Part shown: positions 46,117-54,505 of the stretch, one piece after another | Layout: every line of letters starts with the position of its first letter | How positions within the stretch are numbered: the first letter of the stretch is position 1 | Assembly (NCBI GenBank): GCA_018673255.1 | Contig: JABHDC010000030.1 | Coordinates: 1-64,000 of the forward strand | Direction of reading: 5' to 3' | Origin: Gemmatimonadota bacterium | Lineage (GTDB): Bacteria; Latescibacterota; UBA2968; UBA8231 | DNA: 64,000 bases | The notes under the pieces: generated by a model | What the model was told of the DNA's origin: nothing | Seen by the model: only the letters and a program-made list of their open reading frames with translations | The model's database searches: none | Program-made: the position numbers and the translations under genes

Positions 46117-48387
46117 ATGAGGCGCACCGGGCGGTGTGGGTCAAGTTGGCCAGTGGCGATTGTCCTTCTGGGCATCCTCGCCTATCTACCCAGCCTCGAG
46201 GGCGTCTTCGTCTTTGACGATCTGCCCTGGATTCTCGACAACGAGGATCTGCAGCATCTGTGGCCACCCTGGGCGGCTGCACGCGGTACATCACGGCCCC
46301 TCTTGTTCTTCACACTTGCTCTCAATCACGCCATCAGCGGGTTGCAGCCCTGGTCCTACCATGTGGCCAATCTCGGCATCCATCTTGGGACGGCCCTGCT
46401 GCTATTTGGTGTGCTGCGCAGAAGTCTGTGCAGCGAACGTGTCGCTGCGAGTCTGCCACACATCAGTGGCCAGACACTGGCTGGAAGCACGGCACTGTTG
46501 TGGGTCGTGCATCCTCTCACCACGCAGGCTGTGACCTATGTCATCCAGCGCGGCGAGTCGCTTGCCAGTCTCCTGATGGTGCTGTCGATCTACGCTCTGG
46601 TCCGTAGTCGCTGCCGCGGTACATCGGCACCGACCTCCGAGCGGGTGTGGTGGGCATTGGTTGTGGTCAGCTGGTGGGCCGCAATGGCGACGAAAGAGAT
46701 CGCCGTCACCTTGCCGGTGCTGCTGGTCCTCTTTGATGGTCTTGTTCTCACCGGGTGTTTCGAGACCACCTGGCGGGAACGGCGTCATCTGTATCTGGCA
46801 CTCTGGTTACCGATCGGGCTCGGCATCATCTCCCTGCTGATTCTGCGTCCCCAACATCTGCCTGGCCTGGTGCGAGGAGACGCGGAGGCCTTCGGCCGCA
46901 TCGACTATCTCATCAGCCAACCGGGTGTCATCCTCCAGTATCTCCGGATGACCATCTGGCCACGAGGTCTGCAGGTGGATCACGGCTGGCCCGTGGCGTC
47001 CCTCACGCAGGCCCTGGTCCCGATCCTCATGGCATTCTTGGCGATCGGCGTGACCCTCGTGGGTCTGGTCCGTCGCCGCCCCTGGAGCTTCGGCGGGATC
47101 TGGTTCCTCTGCATACTGGCGCCCACATCGAGTCTGGTCCCCCTGCGTGATCTGCTTGTCGAGCACCGCATGTATCTGCCGCTCGTGGCCCCGCTCTTCG
47201 GGCTGAGTTGGCTGGTGGCGAATCTGCGAGACTCGCGCGTCCGGTGGGGAATACTCGGTCTGGCTGTCTGCATACTGGGGCTCACGACGGCGGCCCGGAA
47301 TCGGGACTACCACAGTGAACTGGCCCTCTGGGCACAGGCGACGGGGGAGACCCACAATGCCCGTCGCTTCTACAACCTTCAGCTGGAGTTCGTCGTCGAT
47401 GAGGGGGGCGTACTCGATGGTCCGCTGCTCAGTGCAGTCGAAGCTGCCGCTGACCTGCGTCCGGCGGCACGCGCGCTGCAGAGCGGCGATGCTGCCGGAG
47501 CGCTGCAGCTGCTTGCGGGGTCGCAATACCCAGTGGCGGAGTATCCAGCTGCAGCGAATCTGAGAGGTCTGGCCCTGTGGATGTCGGGACACACCGATCA
47601 GGCCGTCACACAGTGGAATCGACCGGATGCTCTGCCGGCGGCAAGAGCAAATCTCGCCGTCGCTTCGTGGCTGTCGGGTGATTTGATGCAAGCCGAGAGG
47701 CTGCTCGCCGGTCTGTCCGCAGAGGCCACGAACATCCCCGAGGTCTATTACAATCTGGGAACACTGTGGGCCAGACTCGGCAGACTCAGCGATGCTCGTC
47801 AGCCCCTTCAGCGTGCGCTGGCCCTGCGGCCGACGATGGCGGCAGCGATGAACAATCTGGGTGCCATCGAAGAGGGGCTCGGCCTGACAGGAACAGCCAT
47901 CGTCTGGTACGATCAGGCCCTTGCCCGTGACCACGAGACGGGCCGACTCAACCGCGGGCTACTGCACGTACGGCAACGGTACTACAAGCTGGCGCTGCCA
48001 TTGCTGGACCGGCTGATGGAGGTCCGCCCCGATGCGCGCACGGCCAATGCGCGCGCGCTGGCGCGATATTTCACCGGTAAACTGGAGGGGGCCGCCCAGG
48101 ATCTGCAGTTTGCGCGTCAGCGAGGGGTGACGGCTGCCCTCGACAACAATCTCGGGTGTGTGCAGATGGCGCTGGGTGATCTGGAGGGCGCTCGACGACT
48201 GTTCGAAAGTGCGCTCTCACAGGCCCCGGCGCACAGCGCGGCACATCACAATCTGGGCAAATTGCTGGTGAGTATGGGCCAGCCTGAGCGGGCGATCGAA
48301 CACTTGCGGCAGGCAGCGCGAGCCCGTCCGGATGATGCGGGAACTGCCGCAAACCTGGCAGAGGCCGAGAGGTTGTCGCGGCGCTGA
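46117..48387 (+). CDS. TMTC-like polytopic membrane protein with C-terminal TPR repeats
   Basis: A 756-residue protein. The first about 400 residues carry roughly ten membrane helices and the luminal-loop signature GVFVFDDLPWILDNEDL near the N-terminus, the acidic pair conserved in GT-C glycosyltransferase-like proteins of TMTC type. From residue about 440 to the end come TPR units (NIPEVYYNLGTLWARLGRL, TMAAAMNNLGAIEEGLG, HSAAHHNLGKLLVSMGQPERA). ATG 46117 was selected because the upstream codons read as unrelated basic sequence overlapping the divergent gene. It may transfer sugars to exported proteins; that is inference from TMTC relatives. Confidence 0.75.
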   Translation: MRRTGRCGSSWPVAIVLLGILAYLPSLEGVFVFDDLPWILDNEDLQHLWPPWAAARGTSRPLLFFTLALNHAISGLQPWSYHVANLGIHLGTALLLFGVLRRSLCSERVAASLPHISGQTLAGSTALLWVVHPLTTQAVTYVIQRGESLASLLMVLSIYALVRSRCRGTSAPTSERVWWALVVVSWWAAMATKEIAVTLPVLLVLFDGLVLTGCFETTWRERRHLYLALWLPIGLGIISLLILRPQHLPGLVRGDAEAFGRIDYLISQPGVILQYLRMTIWPRGLQVDHGWPVASLTQALVPILMAFLAIGVTLVGLVRRRPWSFGGIWFLCILAPTSSLVPLRDLLVEHRMYLPLVAPLFGLSWLVANLRDSRVRWGILGLAVCILGLTTAARNRDYHSELALWAQATGETHNARRFYNLQLEFVVDEGGVLDGPLLSAVEAAADLRPAARALQSGDAAGALQLLAGSQYPVAEYPAAANLRGLALWMSGHTDQAVTQWNRPDALPAARANLAVASWLSGDLMQAERLLAGLSAEATNIPEVYYNLGTLWARLGRLSDARQPLQRALALRPTMAAAMNNLGAIEEGLGLTGTAIVWYDQALARDHETGRLNRGLLHVRQRYYKLALPLLDRLMEVRPDARTANARALARYFTGKLEGAAQDLQFARQRGVTAALDNNLGCVQMALGDLEGARRLFESALSQAPAHSAAHHNLGKLLVSMGQPERAIEHLRQAARARPDDAGTAANLAEAERLSRR

Positions 48388-48458
48388 GGCCAGAAAATGC
48401 TGATTCGTGCCCACGAGGGACCAACCAGTAAGAAGAAGGACAAAGAGAGACGAATTGG

Positions 48459-48485
48459 TAGAGGAATCACACAAGTGGCCGATGT
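48459..48485 (+). promoter_or_regulatory. Possible sigma-28-type promoter upstream of fliG
   Basis: TAGA (48459-48462), a 15-nt spacer, then GCCGATGT (48478-48485) compares with the flagellar sigma-28 consensus TAAA-N15-GCCGATAA at three of four and six of eight positions. It lies 120 bp before the fliG ATG. Short-motif chance matches are possible. Confidence 0.35.
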
Positions 48486-48539
48486 ACTGAGAGCAAAGGG
48501 CGGTGTCGGCAACGACGGCGATGTCGCCCACGGACCGAA

Positions 48540-48600
48540 AGCCGCCTTCAAGCGGCTCAAAAGCCGCGTCCTCGCGGCTCCTTCACTCCCCGAAGGGATG
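48540..48600 (+). promoter_or_regulatory. Tandem hairpins in the fliG leader
   Basis: Two consecutive stem-loops with related stems precede the start: AGCCGC/GCGGCT (48540-48557, six-base loop) and AGCCGCG/CGCGGCT (48562-48579, four-base loop). A third weak TCCC/GGGA stem (about 48587-48597) reaches the ribosome-binding region before ATG 48606. The spacer between the two main stems is only CAAA. They could attenuate or protect the transcript. I could not match a known riboswitch. Confidence 0.5.
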
Positions 48601-48605
48601 TCCCC

Positions 48606-49643
48606 ATGGCGAACTATGCCGGAAACGAGAAGGACCCGAACCTCGAAGAGGAGGAACTGCCCGTTCTTCAACGTGTGGCTGTTCTGATGGTCGCTCTGGG
48701 TGAGGATGCCGCCGGACAGGTCATGAGATTTCTGTCCGACTACGAGATTGAAGAGATCACCCAGGCGATTGCGAGTCTCGGGACGGTCAGTTCCAAGCTG
48801 ATCGACACGGTCCTCGAAGACTTCGAAACGCACCTGTTCGCTGGCGAGTGGCTCGCCCAGGGTGGCGCCGACTTCGCCCGCGAGATCCTGGAAAGGGCAG
48901 TGGGACCCCGCAAGGCGCAGGAGATTCTGGACCGCGTCAACACTCGCGTGAGTTCTGGATTCTACATCCTGAAGAATGTGGCGCCTCAGCAGATTGCGCC
49001 TTTCATCGCCAACGAACACCCGCAGACGATCGCCCTCATCCTGTCGCAGCTGGAGGCGGATCAGGCGGCGGGGATCCTCTCGAATCTACCCGAATTCATG
49101 CAGGCCGAGGTCGCCTACCGGATCGCCTCCATGGAGAATATCACTCCGAATGTCCTGAAGCAGATCGAGGAAAGTCTCGAGGCGTCCCTAAAGGACATCC
49201 TCGGTGGCAATCAGGACGTGGGTGGCACGAAGGTCGTAGCAGACATCCTCAATCTGACGGGCTCATCGGTCGAGAAGAGTGTCCTGGATATCATGGACGG
49301 GACCGACCCCGAAATCGCCGAGGAAGTGCGCAATCAGATGTTCGTCTTCGGCGATCTGGTCAAATTGACGGACCGTGAGCTGCAGGTGCTGATGAAGGAG
49401 GTTGAGCAGAAAGACCTCGTCGTCGCCATGAAGGGGGCTGAAGAGGAGCTCAAGGACAAGATCCTCGGTAACATGTCCGAGCGTGTCCGCAACTTCATGA
49501 CCGAAGAGATGGAGTTCCTCGGCCCCATGCGGCTGAGCGAAGTCGAAGAGGTGCAGCTGAGAATTGTACAGCAGTGTCGCCAACTTGAGGACCAGGGCCA
49601 GATCGTCATCACCCGAGGTGACGCGAGCGAAGAGTTCGTATAG
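48606..49643 (+). CDS. fliG: Flagellar motor switch protein FliG
   Basis: A 345-residue protein, normal for FliG (about 330-345). N-terminal domain: LPVLQRVAVLMVALGEDAAG and LSDYEIEEITQAI; middle-domain EHPQTIALILSQLEADQAA; C-terminal torque domain VFGDLVKLTDRELQVLMKEV with the conserved charged residues for stator contact, then FMTEEMEFLGPMRL. It is the C-ring subunit coupling MotA to rotation. The gene stands alone: no fliF, fliH or fliM is adjacent, unlike the usual operon. A run of acidic residues (NLEEEELP) extends the N-terminus. Confidence 0.95.
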   Translation: MANYAGNEKDPNLEEEELPVLQRVAVLMVALGEDAAGQVMRFLSDYEIEEITQAIASLGTVSSKLIDTVLEDFETHLFAGEWLAQGGADFAREILERAVGPRKAQEILDRVNTRVSSGFYILKNVAPQQIAPFIANEHPQTIALILSQLEADQAAGILSNLPEFMQAEVAYRIASMENITPNVLKQIEESLEASLKDILGGNQDVGGTKVVADILNLTGSSVEKSVLDIMDGTDPEIAEEVRNQMFVFGDLVKLTDRELQVLMKEVEQKDLVVAMKGAEEELKDKILGNMSERVRNFMTEEMEFLGPMRLSEVEEVQLRIVQQCRQLEDQGQIVITRGDASEEFV

Positions 49644-50366
49644 CCTGGGTATCGACTGAAGAGGCGAATGGGCCGTCGCCGGCAGAGGGCCGGTCCGTGA
49701 GGTGGATCTACTCCGGGTGAGGTGGGGGGATCGGGCAGGTTGGGACGCGGCGTGACCCGTCTGGCTGGCTGCGCCCGGATCTCGATGGCGCTCACGCCGG
49801 CGGACAAGCGGGTCCGGGCGTCTGGCGTTGTTTCACCAGCGTGTCGAGCCCCGGAAACTGCCCCGGGTCTGAAGAGTCTGCCTGTGCTGTCCGGGAATCT
49901 ACCGGCGTGAATGCGCCACTCGACCGGGCTGCGCCGGCCAGACGGTCGAGCGACGTCACCGGTGACCCGCCCATCGCTTCGGCTCCCCAGGATTCCAACT
50001 ACATGCTGCCTCTACTCGCTGCCCAATGCTCAGCGCATTGGCGAGTCTTTCGAGGTCTGGGCACCGGCTTGGCGAGAGGCAGCTGGCCCGGCCTGACCCC
50101 CATCGCTGCGGATGGAGAGCAGAGAGGACATCGTTGTGCCCGCATCACAGTCGCCAACGACTGTGCCGACGGCGGCATGCTCGCGGCACGTTCTGAACCA
50201 TCAGGAAACGACCGCTCATCCAGTAGCTGCACGTCTCGGCACTGGAAAGCCCCTTGCGCAGGGCACACCAGACTCGCGGTAATGCCACTTGTCGTTACTA
50301 TCCGCTCGTACAGCGTAGGTGAGAGCGGTTCAACGGCGATGCGAGGCCCCGGGCGTGCACATCCCG
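49644..50366. other. Decayed intergenic region between fliG and the toxin-antitoxin module
   Basis: About 0.7 kb without a credible intact gene. Frames on both strands are low in aliphatic residues, lack ribosome sites and match nothing except the short manA remnant listed separately. The stretch probably records an earlier duplication or insertion event. Confidence 0.55.
50011..50062 (+). pseudogene. Remnant of a mannose-6-phosphate isomerase (manA) gene
   Basis: One frame reads LYSLPNAQRIGESFEV, against LYGKPLPDDQRIGESFEV in the intact manA about 1.15 kb downstream. At DNA level CAGCGCATTGG, GAGTC and TTCGAGGTCT are shared with only a few changes. The similarity fades on both sides, so only some 16 codons remain. 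The best explanation is a decayed partial copy of manA. Confidence 0.6.
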
Positions 50367-50395
50367 TTGCTGTCCCGCTCTGATAGATCTATATT
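50367..50395 (+). promoter_or_regulatory. Sigma-70-like promoter of the toxin-antitoxin operon
   Basis: TTGCTG (50367-50372), a 17-nt spacer and TATATT (50390-50395) give near-consensus elements 36 bp before the antitoxin ATG. The palindrome AGATCT overlaps the -10 and could take part in autoregulation by the antitoxin. Confidence 0.55.
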
Positions 50396-50430
50396 CGAAC
50401 CGTATTCAGCTCCACGCGAAAGGACGTTGG

Positions 50431-50709
50431 ATGAAACTCAGCCAGGCCGTACGTCCCATCACCTACCTGAAAACCCACGCGGCGCAACTGATCCGCCACG
50501 TGGCTGAGCAGCGGCAGCCCTACGTCATTACGCAGAACGGCGAGGCTAGGGCCGTCCTGCAGGATATCGAGAGCTACGAAGAGACACAGGAGTCGCTGGC
50601 CATGCTCAAGTTGCTGGCCGTCGGCAGCCAACACGCGGCAGAGGGGCAATCCAAGCCTTTGTCGCAGGCAGCGAAAGACATCCGGGCTCGAACCGCCAGT
50701 CGGCAATGA
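50431..50709 (+). CDS. Phd/YefM-family antitoxin
   Basis: A 92-residue protein with the Phd/YefM N-terminal DNA-binding fold (ITYLKTHAAQLIRHVAEQRQPYVIT, then NGEARAVLQDIESYEE) and a flexible charged C-terminal tail that would wrap the toxin. The stop overlaps the toxin start by 4 bp, the usual coupling. It should repress its own promoter at 50367-50395 together with the toxin and neutralise it at protein level. Confidence 0.9.
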   Translation: MKLSQAVRPITYLKTHAAQLIRHVAEQRQPYVITQNGEARAVLQDIESYEETQESLAMLKLLAVGSQHAAEGQSKPLSQAAKDIRARTASRQ

Positions 50710-51032
50710 CCTACCGGGTTCGGCTCGTCGTTGACGCAGAGGACGATCTCGTCGACATCCACAGATACGTGTCGGTTCACGACTCGCCCGGACAAGCCGA
50801 CCAGCTTCTCGACAATCTGCTCGAGTGCTGCGCTTCGGTGTCCGAGCTCCCGGACCGTGGTCACGTCCCGCCCGAACTGGACCGCATCGGCGTGACGGTG
50901 TTCCGAGAGGTCCACTTCAAGCCATACCGCATCATTTACCAGATCGACGGCCGTACCGTCTTCGTGCATGCCGTGCTCGACGGCCGTCGCAGCCTCCAGG
51001 ACTTGCTTCAGCGCCGGCTAACTCGCTCGTAG
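50706..51032 (+). CDS. ParE/RelE-superfamily toxin
   Basis: A 108-residue basic protein of the plasmid-stabilisation type: YRVRLVVDAEDDLVDIHRYV, then LPDRGHVPPEL, VFREVHFKPYRIIYQIDG and VHAVLDGRRSLQDLLQRRL. The pattern FREVxFKPYRIIYxIDG...VxVHAVLDGRR resembles ParE, whose members poison gyrase, more than RelE ribonucleases, but the distinction is not proven. Start ATG overlaps the antitoxin stop (ATGA). Confidence 0.9.
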   Translation: MTYRVRLVVDAEDDLVDIHRYVSVHDSPGQADQLLDNLLECCASVSELPDRGHVPPELDRIGVTVFREVHFKPYRIIYQIDGRTVFVHAVLDGRRSLQDLLQRRLTRS

Positions 51033-51103
51033 CGTGCAGGCGGGAGGGCCGCTACATTCTGGTCTCCCCTCGCTGCCATGCCTCCCAACGACGAATTGCC
51101 CCG

Positions 51104-52081
51104 ATGTCGACGAATACATTGCCTGATGTGCTTCCCCTGCGGCCCTATCTGCGCGAGATGATCTGGGGCGGTCGACGGTTGGGTGAGTTGTATGGCAAGC
51201 CTTTGCCTGATGACCAGCGCATTGGTGAGTCCTTCGAGGTCTCTGCTCTACCCGAACGCGACAGCGTCGTTGCCAGTGGGCCGCTGGCGGGCCGAGGCTT
51301 GGCCCAGCTGCTGACTGAATACGGTTCCCAGCTTGTGGGTGACGCCGTCACCGCTCGATACGGAGCGGATTTTCCCCTCCTGATCAAGCTCATCGATGCC
51401 CAGGACGATCTGTCGATCCAGGTCCACCCGGATGATGCCTACGCCCGAGAACACCAGCTGGGTGTCTTCGGCAAGACCGAGGCCTGGGTCATCCTGCAGT
51501 CTGAGGGTGCCCGGATCGCTCTGGGGCTGGAAGACGGTGTCGACCAGACAAGCCTGTCGACGGCGATTGCCACAGGCACCGCCGAGCAGGCCGTCTGCTT
51601 TCAGACCGTGTCCCCAGGGGATGTGGTCAATCTGCCGGCCGGTACGGTGCATGCCCTGTGCCGTGGCCTCGTCATCTACGAGGTCCAGCAATCCAGCGAC
51701 ATCACTTTCCGGCTCTACGACTACAATCGACCGGGTCTGGATGGGAACAAGCGCGAGCTGCACGTCGACCACGGGCTGGCCGTCACCGATTTCGAGGCTC
51801 GTCCGCAACCGGTCAAGCATATCACGTCACCGGGCCGGACACGACTCATCGATGCTGAGTACTTCTGCCTGGATCTCATCGAGGATGCTCCAGGTCAGAT
51901 CGATGCCACCCACACCTTCGCCGCTGTCACCGTCGTGGCAGGCGAGGTGACGATCGAGGCGGGCGATACCCCCTGTACGCTGGGCATCGGCGACAGTGCT
52001 CTGATTCCAGCGGGACGCACGCTGAAAGCTGATCCCGCCCCGACGGGAGGTCGCTGTCTGGTGGCGACACCGTCGATCTGA
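51104..52081 (+). CDS. manA: Mannose-6-phosphate isomerase, class I
   Basis: A 325-residue cupin-type phosphomannose isomerase. Zinc-site motifs in order: IQVHPDDAYA (Gln and His), GKTEAWVIL (Glu) and PAGTVHALCRG (His). N-terminal LRPYLREMIWGGRRLGE and QRIGESFEVSALP are typical of the short (about 300-aa) bacterial class. It interconverts mannose-6-phosphate and fructose-6-phosphate for GDP-mannose synthesis, matching the mannose-1-phosphate guanylyltransferase gene 45 bp downstream. Start ATG 51104 has a weak ribosome site; the frame upstream overlaps the toxin gene and is not coding. Confidence 0.9.
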   Translation: MSTNTLPDVLPLRPYLREMIWGGRRLGELYGKPLPDDQRIGESFEVSALPERDSVVASGPLAGRGLAQLLTEYGSQLVGDAVTARYGADFPLLIKLIDAQDDLSIQVHPDDAYAREHQLGVFGKTEAWVILQSEGARIALGLEDGVDQTSLSTAIATGTAEQAVCFQTVSPGDVVNLPAGTVHALCRGLVIYEVQQSSDITFRLYDYNRPGLDGNKRELHVDHGLAVTDFEARPQPVKHITSPGRTRLIDAEYFCLDLIEDAPGQIDATHTFAAVTVVAGEVTIEAGDTPCTLGIGDSALIPAGRTLKADPAPTGGRCLVATPSI

Positions 52082-52126
52082 ACGCTCCACAGCGCACCTG
52101 ATCATGTTTCACACCAAGGGGGAATC

Positions 52127-53221
52127 TTGGCAGAGGGGTTGAAGTTCGTCATCCGCGCCGGAGGCGTCGGCACGAGGCTCTGGCCATACAGCCGGCAGTC
52201 GCGGCCCAAGCAGTTCCATGCCATGGCTGGTGAGCGCACGATGCTGCAGGATGCCGTCGAGCGCATCCTGCCTATGGCCTCCATGGGCGACATCTTCGTC
52301 TCCACCGGTGCTGCCCAGGCAGATCTCGTGCGGCAACAGTTGCCCGACCTGCCTGCGGATCAGCTGATCATCGAACCGGCCCTGCGAAACACCGGGCCTG
52401 CCGTTGCGCTCGAGTGTGCTCTGCTGGCGGCGCGGTGGCCCGGATGCACGATCGCCTCCCTCGGATCTGATCACTACATCGGCAAGCCGGACGAATTCTG
52501 CGGATTGCTCGAGGCGGCCAATTCCGCTTGCGAACAACATCCGGCCTATCTCTACACCATCGGTGTGAAACCGGTGCGGCCCGAGACCGGCTATGGCTAC
52601 ATCCGCAAGGGTGCCATTCTGTGTCAGATCGATTCAACGCCGGTCTATGAAGCGACGGAGTTCACCGAGAAACCCGATGTGGAGACGGCGCAGACCTACG
52701 CCGACAGCGGCGAGTATCTGTGGAACACGAATATGTTCGTCTGGCGAGCCGACACGGTGATGGATCTGTTCGCCGTTCACGAGCCCGAGATTCACGAACG
52801 AGCCCTGCGAATTGGCGCTGCCGCGGGCAGTGCCGATTCACTGGATGAGGCGTTGGCGCGCGAGTATCCCGAGATGCCCTCCATCGCCGTGGACAATGCC
52901 ATCATCGAGCCGGCACCGCACGTGGCCACCCTCGAAGGCGAGTTGAACTGGGGTGACATCGGCAGCTGGGCGGCACTGACGGATGTGCTGGCCGCCGATG
53001 CAGAAGGCAATCTGCTCAAGGGCAATGTGGTGGCCCTCGACAGCAAGAATGTCACCGTCTATGGCGGGGGAGACGAGAAGGTGGTCGCTCTGGTGGGTGT
53101 GGATGATCTCGTCGTCGTCGACACAAAGGACGCGTTGCTTGTCTGCCGTAAGGAGGACGCGCAGCGTGTGCGTGACATCCTCGAGCGTCTCAAGGAAGAC
53201 GGTCAGGATCGGTACATCTAG
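52127..53221 (+). CDS. manC: Mannose-1-phosphate guanylyltransferase
   Basis: A 364-residue nucleotidyltransferase. The signature IRAGGVGTRLWPYSRQSRPKQF is the GDP-mannose pyrophosphorylase GTP loop (the usual opening is ILAGGSGTRLWP); also SLGSDHYIG, ETGYGYIRKG, FTEKPDVETA and the metal-site region LNWGDIGSW. Only the transferase domain is present; the isomerase domain of bifunctional ManC/AlgA is absent, consistent with a separate manA next door. Start TTG 52127 is backed by GGGGGAA upstream. Product GDP-mannose supplies surface glycans. Confidence 0.92.
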   Translation: MAEGLKFVIRAGGVGTRLWPYSRQSRPKQFHAMAGERTMLQDAVERILPMASMGDIFVSTGAAQADLVRQQLPDLPADQLIIEPALRNTGPAVALECALLAARWPGCTIASLGSDHYIGKPDEFCGLLEAANSACEQHPAYLYTIGVKPVRPETGYGYIRKGAILCQIDSTPVYEATEFTEKPDVETAQTYADSGEYLWNTNMFVWRADTVMDLFAVHEPEIHERALRIGAAAGSADSLDEALAREYPEMPSIAVDNAIIEPAPHVATLEGELNWGDIGSWAALTDVLAADAEGNLLKGNVVALDSKNVTVYGGGDEKVVALVGVDDLVVVDTKDALLVCRKEDAQRVRDILERLKEDGQDRYI

Positions 53222-53267
53222 CTGCGGGCGTGTCGACCGGCTGTGCCACACCGGCTTCAGGACATGA

Positions 53268-53305
53268 GAAAGGGGAGGTCGCCTGCAAGGTGACCTCCCC
53301 TTTGT
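53268..53305 (+). terminator. Rho-independent terminator after manC
   Basis: AAAGGGGAGGTC and GACCTCCCCTTT form a 12-bp stem around a short loop, followed by a T-rich run. It lies 47 bp after the manC stop and is symmetrical enough to serve the convergent aminotransferase gene. Confidence 0.9.
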
Positions 53306-53341
53306 TGTGCTCGTAGCTGCTGTGCTGACTGCCTGGTCCGG

Positions 53342-54505
53342 TCAGCGTGCGGCGGCTCGGTCCTTCACCATTGTGCAGATCCGCTCGATGCCTTCGCGAA
53401 CCACGTCGTCCGGCGAGGCAATCGATACACGCACGTGGCCGGCGCACATCTGGCCGAAGGTGCTGCCTGGCGCGACGGCGACCTTGTGTTCGCGGATCAA
53501 TTCCAGAGCGAAGTCCTTCGATTCCATCCCTGAGGCAGAGATGTCGATGAGCAGGTAGAAAGCGCCGCCCGGTGTGTAGCGATACATGTCGTGGTCACGC
53601 AATACCTGCAGGGCGACGTCGCGACGCCGCTGATACGCATCCCGCATCTGGAGCACGCAGTCCTGCGGACCATCGAGTGCATCCGCTGCGGCCATCTGCG
53701 AAAATCCCACGCCACAGGAGACGAGGGGTTCCTGCAACTTGCTTGCCAGTTCCACATACTCCCTGGAGGCCCGCGTGAAACCGACGCGGTAACCGGTCAT
53801 GGCATAGGACTTCGACATCCCCGTCACCAGCAGAACGCGGCCGTCAGGGTCGTGGCTCGCGGCACTCACATGCCGGACACCATCGAAGATGATCTCACCG
53901 TAGATCTCATCGGCCAACACCCACAGGTCGTGACGTTGGGCCAGATCCATCAGTTGTTTGATCATGGCCTCATCGTAAACCTGCCCCGTCGGATTGGACG
54001 GGCTGCATATCAACAACAACTTCGTGCGGTCGGTGATGAGGGATTCGATCTGTGCTACATCCGGCAGGAAATTGTTTTCTGCCGTCAGGCTGTAGTAGAC
54101 ATTGCGCCCGTGAAACAGGGGAACGGCCATGGAATAGTTCGGCCACCCCGGGTCAGGCAGCAGGACTTCGTCACCTGGGTCCAGCAGCGACAGGAAAGCC
54201 GTGGCGACACTGAGTACGGCCCCCTGCGTGACCAGAATGTGCTCCGGTTCCGTAGGAACACCGGTCTTGCCCTGAACATAGCGCGCCGCAGATTCGCGCA
54301 GTTCGTTCGTGCCGGCATTGGGCACATACCGTGTATGTCCCGCACGGGCATGGCGGCATGTGGCTTCGACAATGTGAGCCGGTGTGTCGAAGTCGGGTTG
54401 ACCGACCTCGAGATGGATGGCGCCGGGTGTGGCCCAGGCGATATCCATGATCTCGCGGATACCAGATCGCGGGATGTCTGATGGTGCTGAGGCAAATGGC
54501 TTCAT
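53342..54505 (-). CDS. PLP-dependent class I/II aminotransferase
   Basis: A 387-residue fold-type I aminotransferase. Conserved elements: LEVGQPDFDTP near the start, the cofactor loop TQGAVLSVAT, SPSNPTGQVYD, the Asp and Tyr of VLADEIYGEI, the Schiff-base Lys232 in TGMSKSYAMTG and the carboxylate-binding Arg in HVRVSIASPDD. This is the Igamma subgroup that includes aspartate and aromatic aminotransferases. Its ATG overlaps the stop of the aspartate dehydrogenase-like gene (TGATG), so the two are coupled and probably process the same amino or keto acid. Confidence 0.85.
   Translation of the reverse strand: MKPFASAPSDIPRSGIREIMDIAWATPGAIHLEVGQPDFDTPAHIVEATCRHARAGHTRYVPNAGTNELRESAARYVQGKTGVPTEPEHILVTQGAVLSVATAFLSLLDPGDEVLLPDPGWPNYSMAVPLFHGRNVYYSLTAENNFLPDVAQIESLITDRTKLLLICSPSNPTGQVYDEAMIKQLMDLAQRHDLWVLADEIYGEIIFDGVRHVSAASHDPDGRVLLVTGMSKSYAMTGYRVGFTRASREYVELASKLQEPLVSCGVGFSQMAAADALDGPQDCVLQMRDAYQRRRDVALQVLRDHDMYRYTPGGAFYLLIDISASGMESKDFALELIREHKVAVAPGSTFGQMCAGHVRVSIASPDDVVREGIERICTMVKDRAAAR

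Noticed and set aside
48486..48605. Cyclic-di-GMP riboswitch ahead of fliG
   Set aside because: The hairpins are suggestive, but the conserved loop bases of GEMM-type riboswitches could not be matched by eye.
48397..48687. Small basic frame ahead of and into fliG
   Set aside because: It overlaps the hairpin leader and the start of fliG, and lacks homology; the fliG frame is decisive.
49841..50383. 180-codon frame in the fliG to toxin-antitoxin gap
   Set aside because: No ribosome site, Ser/Arg/Ala/Pro-rich, and it runs in a different frame from the manA remnant; treated as decayed DNA.
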